Below the pieces are notes generated by a model. The model was not told the origin of the DNA, searched no databases, and saw only the letters and a list, made by a program, of their open reading frames with translations. Source: Laburnicola sp. R22_1 (Eukaryota > Ascomycota > Dothideomycetes > Pleosporales > Didymosphaeriaceae). Taken from it: a stretch of 64,000 bases of DNA. Position numbers and translations under genes: made by a program. The stretch is from assembly GCA_014281115.1 (NCBI GenBank), contig JACONQ010000004.1, positions 3,720,001-3,784,000 on the forward strand, read 5' to 3'. Below are positions 11,053 through 23,148 of the stretch, in pieces. How positions within the stretch are numbered: position 1 is the stretch's first letter; every line of letters starts with the position of its first letter.

Positions 11053-11827
11053 GCGCTTGGTCGGTTGGGGTCTTTTCATGGGTTTCTTTCTTCGTTCTGT
11101 TTTGAACGAAGTCGGTTATGGGGTCGGTGTTCATGGGTCATTTTAATGCGATCATGGGACGGTTTGCTTGTCTTCCAGGACCGTAAGTCTTATGGTCTGA
11201 CTTCCGGGACTGATACCACAGAGGGTGTATAGTATACCTCGGAAACGAATCAATTCTTTCCACTTCATCTACGCTGTCCATCGTTTGCCACTTTTTCTTC
11301 CGTTCAATTTCCGGTTTTCGTCCAGTGTCTGCAACCTGTTCGATTCTCCAGCCACGTTGGCTATCTCTGTCGCGTTTCGCAGGGTTGTCCAAATATCGAG
11401 ATGGTGGGTTTTCGCGATGCACGTGGTCTGGCAATCACCTGGCATTCGCAGCAACCAGCAATCCCGTCGGTCGTGCGACCGGCCGAGAGTACGCATTCAG
11501 ATCGCTATCATCCCTTCCAGTCTGCTCGGGTGGTCTACGTCGTGGGGTGGATTCAAATCAACATGCACCCTGGACTACCAGCCACCGAATTCGACCGGTG
11601 GTCAGTTATTTGGTAGACTACTTCTCTGGGGATTGCACGCTGATGTGTATCTATGGCCGAAGCGCAGAATTCACGGATATGTCTACCCAAACTCCAGATC
11701 CCCTATGCAGTCCCTTCCCATACCCAGTAGTCGAAACGCAAACGCCGAGCGAACTATTCAAAGCCTTCGTATTTCCATGCCAATGATCCACAGATGGGCA
11801 ATGCTAATCATTACAGGATTGGACTCC
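11053..11827. other. Intergenic between H2B and ATG4 3' ends
   Basis: About 775 bp between convergent genes. Several open frames cross it, but none shows recognisable protein sequence. No repeat seen. Confidence 0.55.
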
Positions 11828-13230
11828 CTACTGCAGCCCATCCTCGTCATCGAAGCTCTCCACTTCATCTACTGCGCCCTCTCTCTCTTGTCCACGCGGC
11901 AGTGGCGGCGTCTGACTTACGCGCACAACCACCTTACCCTGCACACTACATATACCTTCTTTCCACTGTTGAAAGTCCTGTTCGTCACGGATGAGGAACG
12001 CGATGAGCATAGAGGGGTCCATTTCCCGGATCTCGATGCGGCGCAGGCGGCGCGTATGGCACGTGGCAATGTCTTCTGCGGAGTAGGCTGAAGGGTCCTC
12101 ATGGTAGGGAAACAGGGGTCGGCAGAAATGCGGATCGAGGTAGAAAAATTGGTTTCCTTGATTTCCTACAAAGTAATGGGATGCGGAGGGGCGTCCGCTG
12201 GAACTCGGTCAGCAGTTTGACGCCAGAGATCGAATATGCGACTTACCCTGCGATACCTACAGATTGCTTCATTTGCAGCGAAGCCTTCAAAGCCTCCCAA
12301 TATACCGGTGTGATCTTGTCGATGCCGAGGCGGGTGCCTACCAGGACCAAGGTGGGCTGGAAGTGGCCGTGGTCATCGACAGCAATCTCTTTGAGTCTGT
12401 CCTCGTAGATATCGGCGCCATCACTGGAAATATACACCCTCAAGCCTGCCTCTGGGTACTTTTTGACGAGGTCTTGAATGCAGCGCGCTGTTGCTGACGG
12501 GCCGAACCACTCTCCGGGATATTTGCCGCACACGGCTGCTCCGTTCTCGACGAAGCGGTGGACTGAGAAGGGTGCCTTTGGATCGTCGGCAAACAGTGAG
12601 AGGATGGGGCGGTCGCTGTGATCTGCTCGTGATTCCTGAAGCCTCCAGTCTAGTGTCGAATTAGCTTTGTTGGTCAGACGGCTCCCCAGGCAACAATCTA
12701 CCTCGTCCTAACTGAAGCTCCACGAGGGCATTTGCCAGAATACACTGGCCCGAGCGTATCATGCACCCAAAACCCGAGTCTGACGTGAAGGCACTTTGGG
12801 CCAAGTTCTGCATGCGCACTCTGAAACTCATGGCGGCTGCTGCCTTGCGATCCTGGCTCTTCTGGATAGGCGAGAAGCCCGAGCGGTACGTCATCCAAGC
12901 TCTTGACTCGAAGTCGTCCAAGAAGGCCGATGGCCAGCCGCCATACTGGTCGGGGTCTTCGCCGCCATTCGGGGCCTCCTTGCCGCCTGACTCGTCTGCG
13001 CTCGTGCTTATCCAGCTGTCGTCCTCCAAGCCGCTGGTCCGTTCGGGTTGCGGCGCAGGCGCGGGGATGGGAGGCGTGTTGGGTGCACTGATGGCTGGCG
13101 GCTTTGGTGAGGGCGGCTTCGGATCATAGCGGCGGCCCAGACACCATATGGGCTCGCGGCCTTCGTTGGTCGGCAGCGGATCGAAGACGGAGCGGAGTAT
13201 GGTCCTGCCGACGCGCTCGAACTCGTTCAT
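11828..13230 (-). CDS. ATG4: Cysteine protease ATG4
   Basis: Autophagy protease that trims the C-terminus of Atg8 and removes it from phosphatidylethanolamine. Three exons (12702-13230, 12247-12649, 11828-12197) give 433 aa. The catalytic Cys is in SDSGFGCMIRSGQ (about residue 155) and the Asp/His pair in FFYLDPHFCRP; the SVGIAGGRPSASHYF loop precedes it. A Pro-rich insert (PPIPAPAPQP) lies near residue 50. The C-terminus is acidic (EVESFDDEDGLQ) and may hold an Atg8-interacting motif (inference). Splice phases close exactly. Confidence 0.95.
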
Positions 13231-13621
13231 GGCGGTCGGCGATGGCGGTGATGCGTCAGGGCGAGAGAAGGAAAGTGCGCTGTTGGGATGGACGGTCAGT
13301 TAGAGACCATGGTTGACGATGAGCGGTAAGCTAAGCGCAGAAACAGAGGACAGGCGGATGTGAGGCGTGCGAGGAGAAGGCGGGAGAGGTGCGCAAGGGG
13401 AAGATGTGGACCAAGCAAGGTGTAGGTGTGCACACACGCTGCGAGCTCGCGCTGAGGTCATGCCTGCCGGCCGGGATGGCGGGGTGGGGCGGGGCGGTAC
13501 TTACTAAGCGAGTGCCGGCTGCTACAGGATCGAGTATCGACACTGGAATTGGACAATATCACCGCCCACGCCCTTCGCATTCGCCGTCGCCTTCACTCGA
13601 CCTCGCTCACCACCCGTTGCC
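13231..13621. promoter_or_regulatory. Divergent intergenic region of ATG4 and SQS1
   Basis: 391 bp between two start codons; presumably both promoters. An open frame crosses it and joins the SQS1 frame, but it has no recognisable protein sequence, and the start at 13622 gives the expected basic N-terminus. Confidence 0.6.
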
Positions 13622-16072
13622 ATGGCGAAGAAGAAGAGGGCCAACGCCGCCGCGCGCCGTGCGCAACCGCGACACCTTTCCTCGCAATACGACGCGCGCT
13701 CCCCGCTGCACCCAGGTACTTATACACATACAGCACGCTCGCGCCTTCCTCTCGTTTGCCTGCGTTGACCTTTGCTTCCTAGCCAATTCGCCTGTTACAC
13801 AGCCGTTTTCTCTCCGCGACGAGGCCCGCTACATGAGCAGCCACCGCTCCGCTGCGTTTGATTCGTCCAAGAAGCTCCGCCATTTGCCCGTCGCGTTTGT
13901 GAGTGCCGGCTTTCTGGAAGGCACCGTGCAAGAGCAATCACCTCGCATCGACCCGGCCTCTTCTGCTTCTCTCTCTCCGTCTCCAGTCGCCACCGACGCT
14001 CTCGCCCACATGACGATCCGCAGCCCCTCGCCAGCGCCGTCTGCGGCTTCGACTACGAGCGAGGAGCTCATCGTCTTCCGAGGCCGTGGTCAGACGCCAC
14101 TCCCCAGTCTCACGTCTTCTACCCTTATGGTTCCAGCACAAGTAGACACTGATCCCTTGGCTGCAGACACCACTGCTGCCTCCGTTTCCGCAGCAACAGA
14201 CCATCAACCCGCCTCATCTATCGGCACCCCTCGCCCCACGGGCGCTTCGACGGACGACCATACATCACTAAATACCGCTGTAGTAACCTCCGTGGCCGTA
14301 GAGTCGGTCATTTCAACTGGAGGTAGGACGCTCGGTAACACAGCGCAACTCAATGCTCATTTTACTAACTTCAACAAGCCCAGAATCCAACGGCGGCCGA
14401 TCAGCATGGGTCCGATGTTGACTCAGATACTAACAGCGTGGTTCAGACTCATTTTGAAAAGAGGCGCGGTGGATGGCCCATTTGGGAAGGTCGGGTTACC
14501 CCGTGGGTGTCTAGAAGCAAGCCAGGCATCGGATGGCTACCCGTGAAAGATCGCCCTGACATGGACGCCTTTGTGGGTGGCGAAATAGATCCTCGAGAGG
14601 CGGCAATGGATGACTACATGCAAAACATCGAAGACTTCGGCCTGACCAAAGACATGGTTACGTCCGCCGGCTTCGCTCACAGAGAAATGGATCTAGACGC
14701 CGGTAGCCATAATGACTGGAGATCAGACCCGGAGCTTACGGTTCCTCGCAGCATGGAAGAAGACGATGGTTGGAACTCGGACATGCTCCGCGACCTGGAT
14801 GGTATGAGTACCTCGACCGACATCGAGGAGACTGTCGTTCGTATTCTCCGCAAACGTGTCCGTGTCAGTGGTTCTCAATATCTGGTGGTGTACCAGGGCT
14901 CTACGCCAGACGACGCTCGGTGGCTACCGGCTGCTTTCTTGACCGCATCCTCTGACAAGGCCCTCGTCGACGAATATGAAGCCTACCTTGCTTCTCGTCC
15001 TCAGCCAAGTTCCAGCAGCCCTTCTGAGTTCCAAATCGACGGAGAATCGGACGAGGAGGTGGAGGCAGATGTTGATGACGAGGAAATTGCACGAGCTTTC
15101 CAGCTACAGGCAGAGCTCGGTATCGACTCCGATGACCTGGTGTTACATGGCGCAGACAATTATTTCGGTGGTCCTTCTAACATGAGCGCTAGGGCTAGGG
15201 TCAATCAGTTGAAATTCGATCGCCCCAACAAGAAGAGGCAGCAACGCGTTGGCGGTGGAAGGCGTGCGGAGCCGAGCTACCCTTCCGCAGCAGCCATGGC
15301 TGATGCGCTCGATATGGACCCGTACGGTGCTTTCGATATCATGGATACCGAGCGTCCCTCATTGCGCCCGGTGAAGAAAGGACGCCGCGGCCAAAAACCC
15401 CCTGAGCTTGATGATTCAGATCTGAATGACCAGCTGCAAGCGTCCTGGGAGGCCGACCGCACCAAGAAGCGGCTTAAGAAAGCTGAGCGAGAAGAGCTGC
15501 GCACAAATGGCGAACTAGGCAGGAAAGACAAAGCGCCGGACCTCAGCGTCAGGTACGGGGAAGGCATAGTGATGGAGGAAGTAATCGAAGAGATCCGCAC
15601 ATTCATGGCATCGGACATGCAGACACTCGCTCTGCCGCCAATGGAAGCTCCCCGACGTGCTGCCATCCATCAATTTGTTAACGCTCTCGGTGTCACTTCC
15701 AGATCGCGCGGAGACGGGCCCGGTCGCTTCACAGTCCTTTCTAAGACGAACCGTACGTTCGCGTTTGATGACGATGCCTTCGACGCACTCCTTGACCAGA
15801 AAAAGTATAAGAATCGCTTGCTGGCACGAACCTATGCTGGTCCGTCCATGAAGAAGAAGGATAAGGGTGCGAAGACCCGCCCTGCGGTGTCATACCTGGA
15901 TGGTGAGGTCGTCGGTGCATCTGCACCTGAACTTGGCTCGGAGAACAGAGGCCGTGAGCTTCTCGAGAAGATGGGGTGGAAGAAGGGCGAGGCTCTTGGT
16001 GCGGAGGACAACAAAGGCATATTGCACCCTATTGCCCATACGGTCAAAACCACCAAGGCTGGTTTGCGGTGA
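13622..16072 (+). CDS. SQS1: R3H and G-patch protein, Sqs1-like splicing cofactor
   Basis: Likely partner and activator of the DEAH helicase Prp43 in spliceosome disassembly and ribosome biogenesis (family knowledge). Three exons (13622-13715, 13783-14322, 14379-16072) give 775 aa. The N-terminus is MAKKKRANAAARRAQPRHL. A long Ser/Thr/Pro-rich region follows, then the conserved block GGWPIWEGRVTPWVSRSKPG, an acidic middle part and a Lys-rich stretch. The R3H domain holds RRAAIHQFVNALG (about 15650-15760) and the C-terminal G-patch is RGRELLEKMGWKKGEALGA ... TTKAGLR. Intron 2 could use either of two in-phase donors (14323 or 14335). Length is close to yeast Sqs1. Confidence 0.9.
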
Positions 16073-17784
16073 AGTGGCCACCTTTTCTACACACGCTTCA
16101 ATGGGTTTGTCATTGGTGAAGGTGTCCAATGGTTGTCACTCTGCGTCGAGTACCGGCGCTTTTTTAGAACACCGTCCACGGAACCCAACTTCCATATTCT
16201 CGACGGTTTTTGTACTGTATATTACCTGTTCCAATATTTTCTTCTTGGGGGGTTCCAGCTACATATGCGAAAGCATTGGCGGCGTATCTGGTGTTCGATG
16301 GTGCATGAAAGATGTTTCGAAATACTGAGGGTCGGCGTCATCACGAGATGGTGCGGTATGGGAATGAGCCTGGCATGCATTTTATTGCACATGTAGATGA
16401 CTAGGCACAGTTGATGCGACACCTCACGGTGAATCGTATTATTGATCAGCTAGAAATTTCAATGCTACAGTTGACAATACGTGTACGAGACGGTGTGTAG
16501 TACGAAACTGGTATATTCGCACTTGGCTTTTTATCTTTTGCGATGTGTTCTACATACGGATTGATGGTACAATCTTCGCCGTGGCTACGGTTACTACTGG
16601 GGTGGACTCAGTGTTATTGGTGCTTTGGTGCCGACGGTCCACTTTGTTTTGGTCCATGTCAGAGTGTGGTGCTCTGCCCTGGCTAATTTGAGTGGATATA
16701 TTTGGTGCATCTATGTCACACGCTGACGAGTTCGGTTCGCATTGTGTTGGTTGAGTATGGTGTTGTAGTTATATACTGTATACGTACTTAGATACTGTGT
16801 GTATACGCTGCTTGGGGCGGGGCGGTGGTTGGGACAAGGTCGACCGACCACCTCAAGCTGTATCCCTCAACGCACTACGAATCTATTATACCATACTACT
16901 TCTCTCTCTATATCCCTAGCCTATCCCCCGTAGCTATGTTTCATGCCTTCATCCTTGGTTTTCCATGGCGCCGCTGCTTGCTATATTTCTATTTCTTCCG
17001 CCAACTCATGAACAATTTTCAGTTCTTAGTACTACCTATCAATAGCTTTGAAAATTTATTGGTATCGCCACCCGCACTTAAAAAACCTAAAACCGGAAGA
17101 AAATGGGATAAATAGCGTCAGAGAATCTGGATATAATGTGTTTTGATTAAAAAATTTGATGGTGAAGGTGGAACGTGGGATGCTCTGCGCTGCTTATCCA
17201 TCCGTTTTGCGAAATGTTACATGCGCACGAAGGAAGGAAGGAAGGCAGTTTGATTGAGATAGATGCCATCGTAATTGAATGGCCTGTGCCATGTACGATA
17301 CAAACAGCTAAAAAGAAGAGTAAAGAGAAGAGTCATGAATAGATATGGGTTATTGACCCTGGTATGAATAGGCAACCGACCCTTTGGACATCACAGCCAT
17401 ACCGTACATGGATTCACCCCTCACAGCCCAATACCACGAAGTGTAAACCCGCATTGCGATATAGAAAACACTCGTTATCGATAGCGAGTACATACGCATA
17501 TGATGGTTAGAGAGTCCTGTTGATTAAGAAGGAGAAGTGGAGCAATCGAGGTAATGATCTCCCGGACACCGTATACCCGCCACAAGCTCATAAATCTACA
17601 TGCCAGCGAACAGGAACGGCGAAAGACAGCCATGAGTACATACCCGACGTTCCAATTATACATAAATTAAGCGCCGAGTAACCGTTGTTCCAGTCGTCGA
17701 AGCGCAAATGCTCTTCAAACCACCCAACCCAGCCTGTCCAATCGCCTACGTACTCACAAAAACCCATAATCGCACGATAAGCTA
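16073..17784. other. Long intergenic region between SQS1 and SAP1 3' ends
   Basis: About 1.7 kb between convergent genes. There is no convincing gene: open frames are short and of low-complexity composition. A 4-bp GAAG run lies near 17230. Sequence composition is normal rather than RIP-like. It may hold long 3' UTRs or an unrecognised noncoding transcript. Confidence 0.55.
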
Positions 17785-20305
17785 CTACCCTCCCCTTTCC
17801 CCGAATTGCCTCGCCCAATCCTCATATTCCTTCAAGCCCTCCCTACTAACAGATGGACGGATAGTCGCCAAACTAGCCTGAAAGTCTTCAAATCGTATCG
17901 GCCGAATCTCATCCATAGTCATGTGCAGCAGCTTCTCTCCCAGCGAGCGCAGAGGTCCCATAGCCGCGTCTTTGGCAAGTGCCGTGATATCCGAGCCAGA
18001 AAAGCCTAGTTGGGTGTCAATCCTCTCCTCAAAGTCCACGTCATGTGTTTCCAACGACCGGGACGGGGGAGACTTACCATCCGTGAGCTTCACCAAACGG
18101 TCCAAATCCCCATCGCTAAGCTCATGTTTCTGATGGCTCAATAACGTTTGCACCTGACTCTTTCTCACGTGCTCCTCCGGCAGCGGGATATACTGCCTTC
18201 TTACAAAACGCCTCCTTGCAGCCTCATCGATCGCCCACGGTAGATTCGTCGCTGCCAGCACTAATACACGAGTCGCATCACCCTTCTCTCGATCCTTTTC
18301 CGTTTGCTCCTTCCCCGCCGCCGCCTTGGCCAGATCAGACCACTGTATGAGAAACTCAGTTTTGATGCGCCGCGTAGCTTCATGCTCCCCAGAGCCAGAC
18401 CGTGAGGAAAGGAGAGAGTCGATCTCGTCGATGAAAATGATGGACGGAGCGAGCACTTTTGCGAGTGCGAAGAGCGCACGCACGAGCTTTTCTGACTCGC
18501 CCAGAAATTTCGATGTCAGGCTGCTAGCAGAGATGGCAAAGAAAGTCGAGTTGGACTCTGTCGCGACGGCACGCGCAAGCATGGTTTTACCCGTTCCAGG
18601 AGGACCGAATAAAAGCATGCCACGCGCCGGCTCTCGCAGTCCCATGAACAGATCCGGACGAAGGAAAGGATACACTACATTCTCTTTCAAAGCGCTCTTG
18701 GCTACGTCGAGCCCCGCGACATCACTCCAACGCACCTCATCTCCGTGAACGACAATCTCATTCAAGATCTGTTTAGCGGCTGCTTCATCCACACCTCGCG
18801 GTAAATTCTTCAATATACCGCTCACGCGTTCCCTCCATTCGTCTGAATCGCTATCCGAACGATCCGACTCGGCGACCTCAGACGATGGTGTAGAAGGAAG
18901 CTCCGAGCGGACACTGCTTTCTTTATTTTTGCCTTTTCTCCGCGGCGGGGGCCCTGTTTTACTTTCACCATCATCCGTTTCGATTGCTATAGGCTCAGGC
19001 GGTTCCTTCCTAGGCCGTCGTACTCGATTATTGTTGATAGTACGAGTCAACTGCTGTAAAGACCCAGTAGCGGGTTGCGTAGTTTGGCCGGAGGATGGGT
19101 CAGGCCACGATCGTGCTGCAGCTGAGGCGGCCAGAGCGCGGGTATTGACCGCTGTTTCGGGATATTCGTTGCGATATGACGGTAATGCCGAAGTAGTTGC
19201 TGGTAAGCTGTTACTCCGGTCTGCTTCAAGAGAGTGTCCGTGGCTCGACGACGATGTTGCGACGTCCTTTCGTGGAAGGCGGTGAGGCCTTGAAGATTGA
19301 TCAGGGTCACTTGCGCTATTCGCTGGCAGGTCAATAGGTGCGGTATTGCCCACCGTATCCGTAGAACGAGAGTATGAAGAGCTCTGGGATGGATACGTGC
19401 TTGGGCTCGGAGCTGGCATTGCCGGGGCATGTGCATCCGAAGAGCTGGGGATTTCCAGAGAAGGCCGGCTTGAAGAAATCTGCAAAGTTGCTAAAGGAGT
19501 CTTTAGCGGCCTAGCAGAGCTCCCAGTAGTCTTGAATGTCCAGGCCTGGGTTGCTGCTTTGGCGGCGTCCGGAGGTTGTGACCTCATCGAAGTTGGGAGT
19601 CTCGAAGACGACGCTGGCTTGGAGTCTCTCCCAGGCCGCAATGTTCTCAGCATGCGGCCTTTCTTCTCGGGCGAGGGTGTCCGCGACGCTTTCGGACCCG
19701 AAGCAACAGGCTTCAACGAGGCTCCACTCATGGTTTGCGTGAGGGTATGCGTCGATTCGGCACCAGAGCTCTTGCGTGGGGCGACCGAGGGTCGGGCAGG
19801 CAGCGGCGGGCGCCCTAGGTCTGCGAAGGCGACGGGCGGCACGGTGCCACCACCGAGCCAGCTCGAAGGGGCATTGCTGTCGGCAGGGGCAGGGGCAGGG
19901 GCAACGGGCGTGCCATGAGGCGGCGGCGTGGGCGCCTTTGCATCGGCGCTGGGGAGCGAGGGCGTCTCATTCCTCTCCTCACGGCTGCGTCGCAGGGCTT
20001 CGAGCAGATGGACGCGCTCCTTGCATTGCAGCTCCAGCTGGCGGAGCGACTCGACCAGCGCACGCTCCGTCTCGGACGTCGGGCGAGCGAGGGCGGGCGC
20101 ACGGTGGGCGTTGTGGTAGCAGATGTGGTCGAGGGCCGTCCGCCACGACCGCAGTGCTTCGGCCTCGTTGTTCTGCGCCGTGTCAGTCAGCAGCCGGGGA
20201 GCATGCACGTGCAGGAGGCCGGCAGACCTGGTTTTCAAAGTAGACGGCCGTCGAGCAGGCGAGGAAGGCCTCGTCGTAGGCCTTTTGCGTCGAGTTTGCG
20301 CGCAT
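17785..20305 (-). CDS. SAP1: AAA ATPase of the fidgetin/spastin/Vps4 clade with N-terminal MIT domain
   Basis: Three exons (20228-20305, 18078-20172, 17785-18005) give 797 aa. The N-terminal MIT-type domain spans the first intron ([22 protein letters not shown], then [21 protein letters not shown]). A long Ser/Pro-rich linker follows. The single AAA module has GPPGTGKT (Walker A), [14 protein letters not shown] (Walker B), a sensor [18 protein letters not shown] and a C-terminal Vps4-type helix region ([20 protein letters not shown]). Intron 2 (72 bp) is in frame and stop-free; removing it restores the invariant TDGFSGSD. Yeast Sap1 has this domain order; its exact role is unclear. The ATG at 20305 is chosen because the MIT helix starts right after it; an in-frame ATG at 20392 adds a Pro-rich leader. 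Confidence 0.9.
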
Positions 20306-21018
20306 GGCGGTGCACGCGGGCGGCGCAACGGGGGGGTTGGGGGGCAGCTGGGCTCGTGGCGGTGCCGTCTGCCTGTCTGATTGTCGGCGCAAAGAGAGTC
20401 TGCTGCTGTTGTGTGGGCGAGCTCGAGCTCTTCACCATGCACATTGCCCGCCATGGAGCGCCGTCGCCGTGAGTGCGTGACGTAGCGCCCCGCCTCCGAG
20501 CAGTTGCAGCGCCCCGGCCGCCAGCGCGACGCGTGCAGCTCGCGCCACCTGGGCAGACACACAGCACCCATCACGTCGCAGTCATCATCGAGCAGAGCAG
20601 CCTGCCCCATGCATGCGCCATGCTGTGGTCGTGTCGTCGCATTCGGAGCTTGCTAGTCTACTGGGGTAGTCGTAGTCCCGCTCCCTAGTTGTCAAGCAGC
20701 GACCATCGCCAATGCTTCCGCACCCTCTATGGTACACTGGCCCTGCGCCGCGCAACCGAGCAAAATCATCCCAGACGCCGCCGTCGTATGGTCCTCTATG
20801 CCGCAGCAATCTTGCTCCGCTATACAATTACCCCACAAGGAGCATGACAAGCCAACGCCAAAACGGCACACAGCCTCCGTCCACGCTCCAGATGCAAAAA
20901 TGCCCACATGTTTGCACTTCCTCTCGGAACGGCTCCGTGTAAATCGTGGCATGCGGATGCCGTCGTGCGCAACCGCCGTCGCCCGCCGTCGCCCGCCATC
21001 CCAAACGTCGCTGCTCTT
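20306..21018. other. Intergenic upstream of SAP1
   Basis: About 710 bp, GC-rich. It should contain the SAP1 promoter and the mitoferrin 3' UTR. No coding frame with recognisable similarity. Confidence 0.55.
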
Positions 21019-22327
21019 CTATGCGGCCGGCCCCCGTTCGCTTCGAGCAATGAAGAAAGCTTTCGCCATCTCGTATGCGGACCTGGCGCAGTGTTAGCAA
21101 GAACCTAACCCCGTAGCCAAAAGCAACACTCACCAGCAGATTGCCGTGCTGGGCATCGTCGTGATGATCCTGGGCTTTAGGCCGCGAAAGTATCCTCTCC
21201 AGCCGTCCCTCTGATGAATAATCCGTGCCGCATTCATGAGGCCTGAAACGTTCCTGAGCTCTACATCTGCAGCGTTTCCTCGTGTTTGTAGCAATGTCTT
21301 GATCACGTCCAATGGTGTCGTCAGCCCCGCGGCGATACCCCCTGCTAATCCTCCGGCAAAGCAGTGTGTGTAGGGGTCGTAGCGGCCGGTCCGATTCATG
21401 GCCTTCGATATCGACTCATATGCCGCGAACTGTAACGCCGTGAAAGGGACAGTCATGCAGAGCGTTGTAGGATAGGAAATGTAGAAGGCTCTCAGGCCCT
21501 CGCGGCGGAAGACCTCCCGGGCGCAATGCGGAACGGATTTGTACACCGAGCCGTGCAATTGCATGCGCTGCTTGATAACTGTCGGAATGAGCGAATATTC
21601 CAGCTGCACATAGGGTTTAGCCTACCATCAAATGGATTCATCAACGCGTCGCTTGCGATGGTGGCCGCCGCACCACTAGCCGCTATTCCCAATCAGCAAC
21701 GCGCTTCTTATATGTCCGGACAGAGTGACGCACCTGCTGCGAAGGGGTGATGCGTCCCGCTGCCTCCTTCGTTGCCACCCAGGGCGTGCTTGGCCACCTC
21801 GTAAGTAGCAAAGTAGATGGCATGCGCCGGACCTGCGGCGCTGTTAGTCTTGGGCCACGCTGAAATGCCGCCTTCGAGACAGACCTGCGCCCACAATGAC
21901 ACTCGAGATTCCTCTCCATAATGTTCTGAAGCCTTCGAGGCGTGATATCGTAACCATTGCGTTTGATATGCCAGAGTACACGGCGGTGGGCGATGGGTTG
22001 ACTACCTGCATGCGCGTCTGCAATCCGTCAGCGCACGATTCGAGTTGCACCCGAGGGTCCGTTGGGAGCGCCGCACCTTCAACAAGTCAATTGGGTACAT
22101 GACAGAGTGTTCCTATGGCGCAGTCAGTATCAAGCACTGTGGACTTTCAAGCGCGCCTGCATACGGCAATGCCTGCGAAGGCGCCCGCAACCATATTGGC
22201 GGCGAGCGAGAAGTTTGGCGGCAGCGATTCATAGCTGGGCGTAGGTTAGCAAAAAGCCGAGTCGGCGCTCACGGGAACTGTACTCGTATTCGACTTCTTC
22301 CACGTCTGGTCGCTCATGGGAGGCCAT
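21019..22327 (-). CDS. MRS3/4: Mitoferrin-type mitochondrial iron carrier
   Basis: Inner-membrane carrier of the SLC25 family that brings ferrous iron into mitochondria for heme and Fe-S cluster synthesis (family role). Eight exons (22284-22327, 22165-22234, 22077-22112, 21885-22017, 21734-21832, 21626-21682, 21134-21578, 21019-21082) join to exactly 948 nt, 315 aa. All three carrier signatures are present: YPIDLLKTR, NPFDVIKQR and TPLDVIKT. Mitoferrin-like residues include GAFAGIAEHSVMYP and LWRGISSVIVGAGPAHA. The N-terminus MASHERPDVEEVEYDYESLPP is short and acidic, typical of fungal homologues. Introns are all 47-59 bp, an unusually split gene for this window. Confidence 0.93.
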
Positions 22328-23148
22328 TAACTGACCGCGGGTTAGCGATGCAGATTCCAGGGTTGCGATTTCAGACGGCGGTGGCTGCAGAAGGGCGTGT
22401 CAGTGTCGTTCCTGCGAGGCGACGATGGGGCTTGCGCGGTGGACAAGAGGCGAGGGCAGAGAGGTCGTCGTACTTTTTGTTTGCAACGACGAGGCCTGGG
22501 CGTTGAATGGGGAAAATGTTGGACCGAGCGCCGAGACAGACCAGAAGAAGCGTCGTGACAAAAAAAGACGGCCCGCTTGATGATGATGCTAGCGAAGCCG
22601 GAGCAAGCTCGGCAGGACGTCTGCAGCAGCTTCTTGCCGCCATGGCTGCTTTGTTACTCTCAGCCACCATGATTGCTGGACCAAAACTCACATTCGCACA
22701 GTTGCTTGCTGCTGCTGCTATTCGCATCGCATCCCCCTCGACCCGGAGCATCCGCAAGAGTCCGCGGGGGGAGTTTCGGTCTACTCCGCGCGACCTTGGA
22801 ACCAAGCTCATCACCAGAATCTGATAAGATCATCTCCGCGGCGCTCCGCCCATGGCTCCGCCTTTCTCTACCCACTGCGGTTATTGCTAACGTGCTCGTG
22901 TACACATCCCGACGTGAGCCGGGCAATCCTTATATCGGTCGGCTCGAGTCTGCTATGCTCCAAGTGTGCCGCCCGAGCTTGCAGCTGGTGCCGGCCGTCA
23001 AGGCCATGTACAATTTCCCACTACTATCTTACAATATACACAGCATGGTACACCCGCCTAGGCAAGACCCTATCAACATGTTCCCATTCGGCTCGCACCC
23101 GGCATGCGTTACCGCACAGCCCGTAGTGTGCTCCACGACATTTGTCCG
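22328..23148. other. Intergenic between mitoferrin promoter and SLM5 3' end
   Basis: About 820 bp. A 105-codon open frame on the plus strand (22507-22824) shows no recognisable features and is taken as chance. No repeats seen. Confidence 0.55.

Noticed and set aside
13389..13621. N-terminal extension of SQS1
   Set aside because: The upstream open frame has no protein-like features and the start at 13622 gives the expected basic N-terminus.
20306..20610. N-terminal extension of SAP1 through an in-frame ATG at 20610
   Set aside because: That frame reads through the intron and misses the MIT helix, which is encoded in another frame just upstream of the intron.
22507..22824. 105-codon plus-strand frame upstream of the mitoferrin gene
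   Set aside because: No recognisable features; likely chance in GC-rich promoter DNA.
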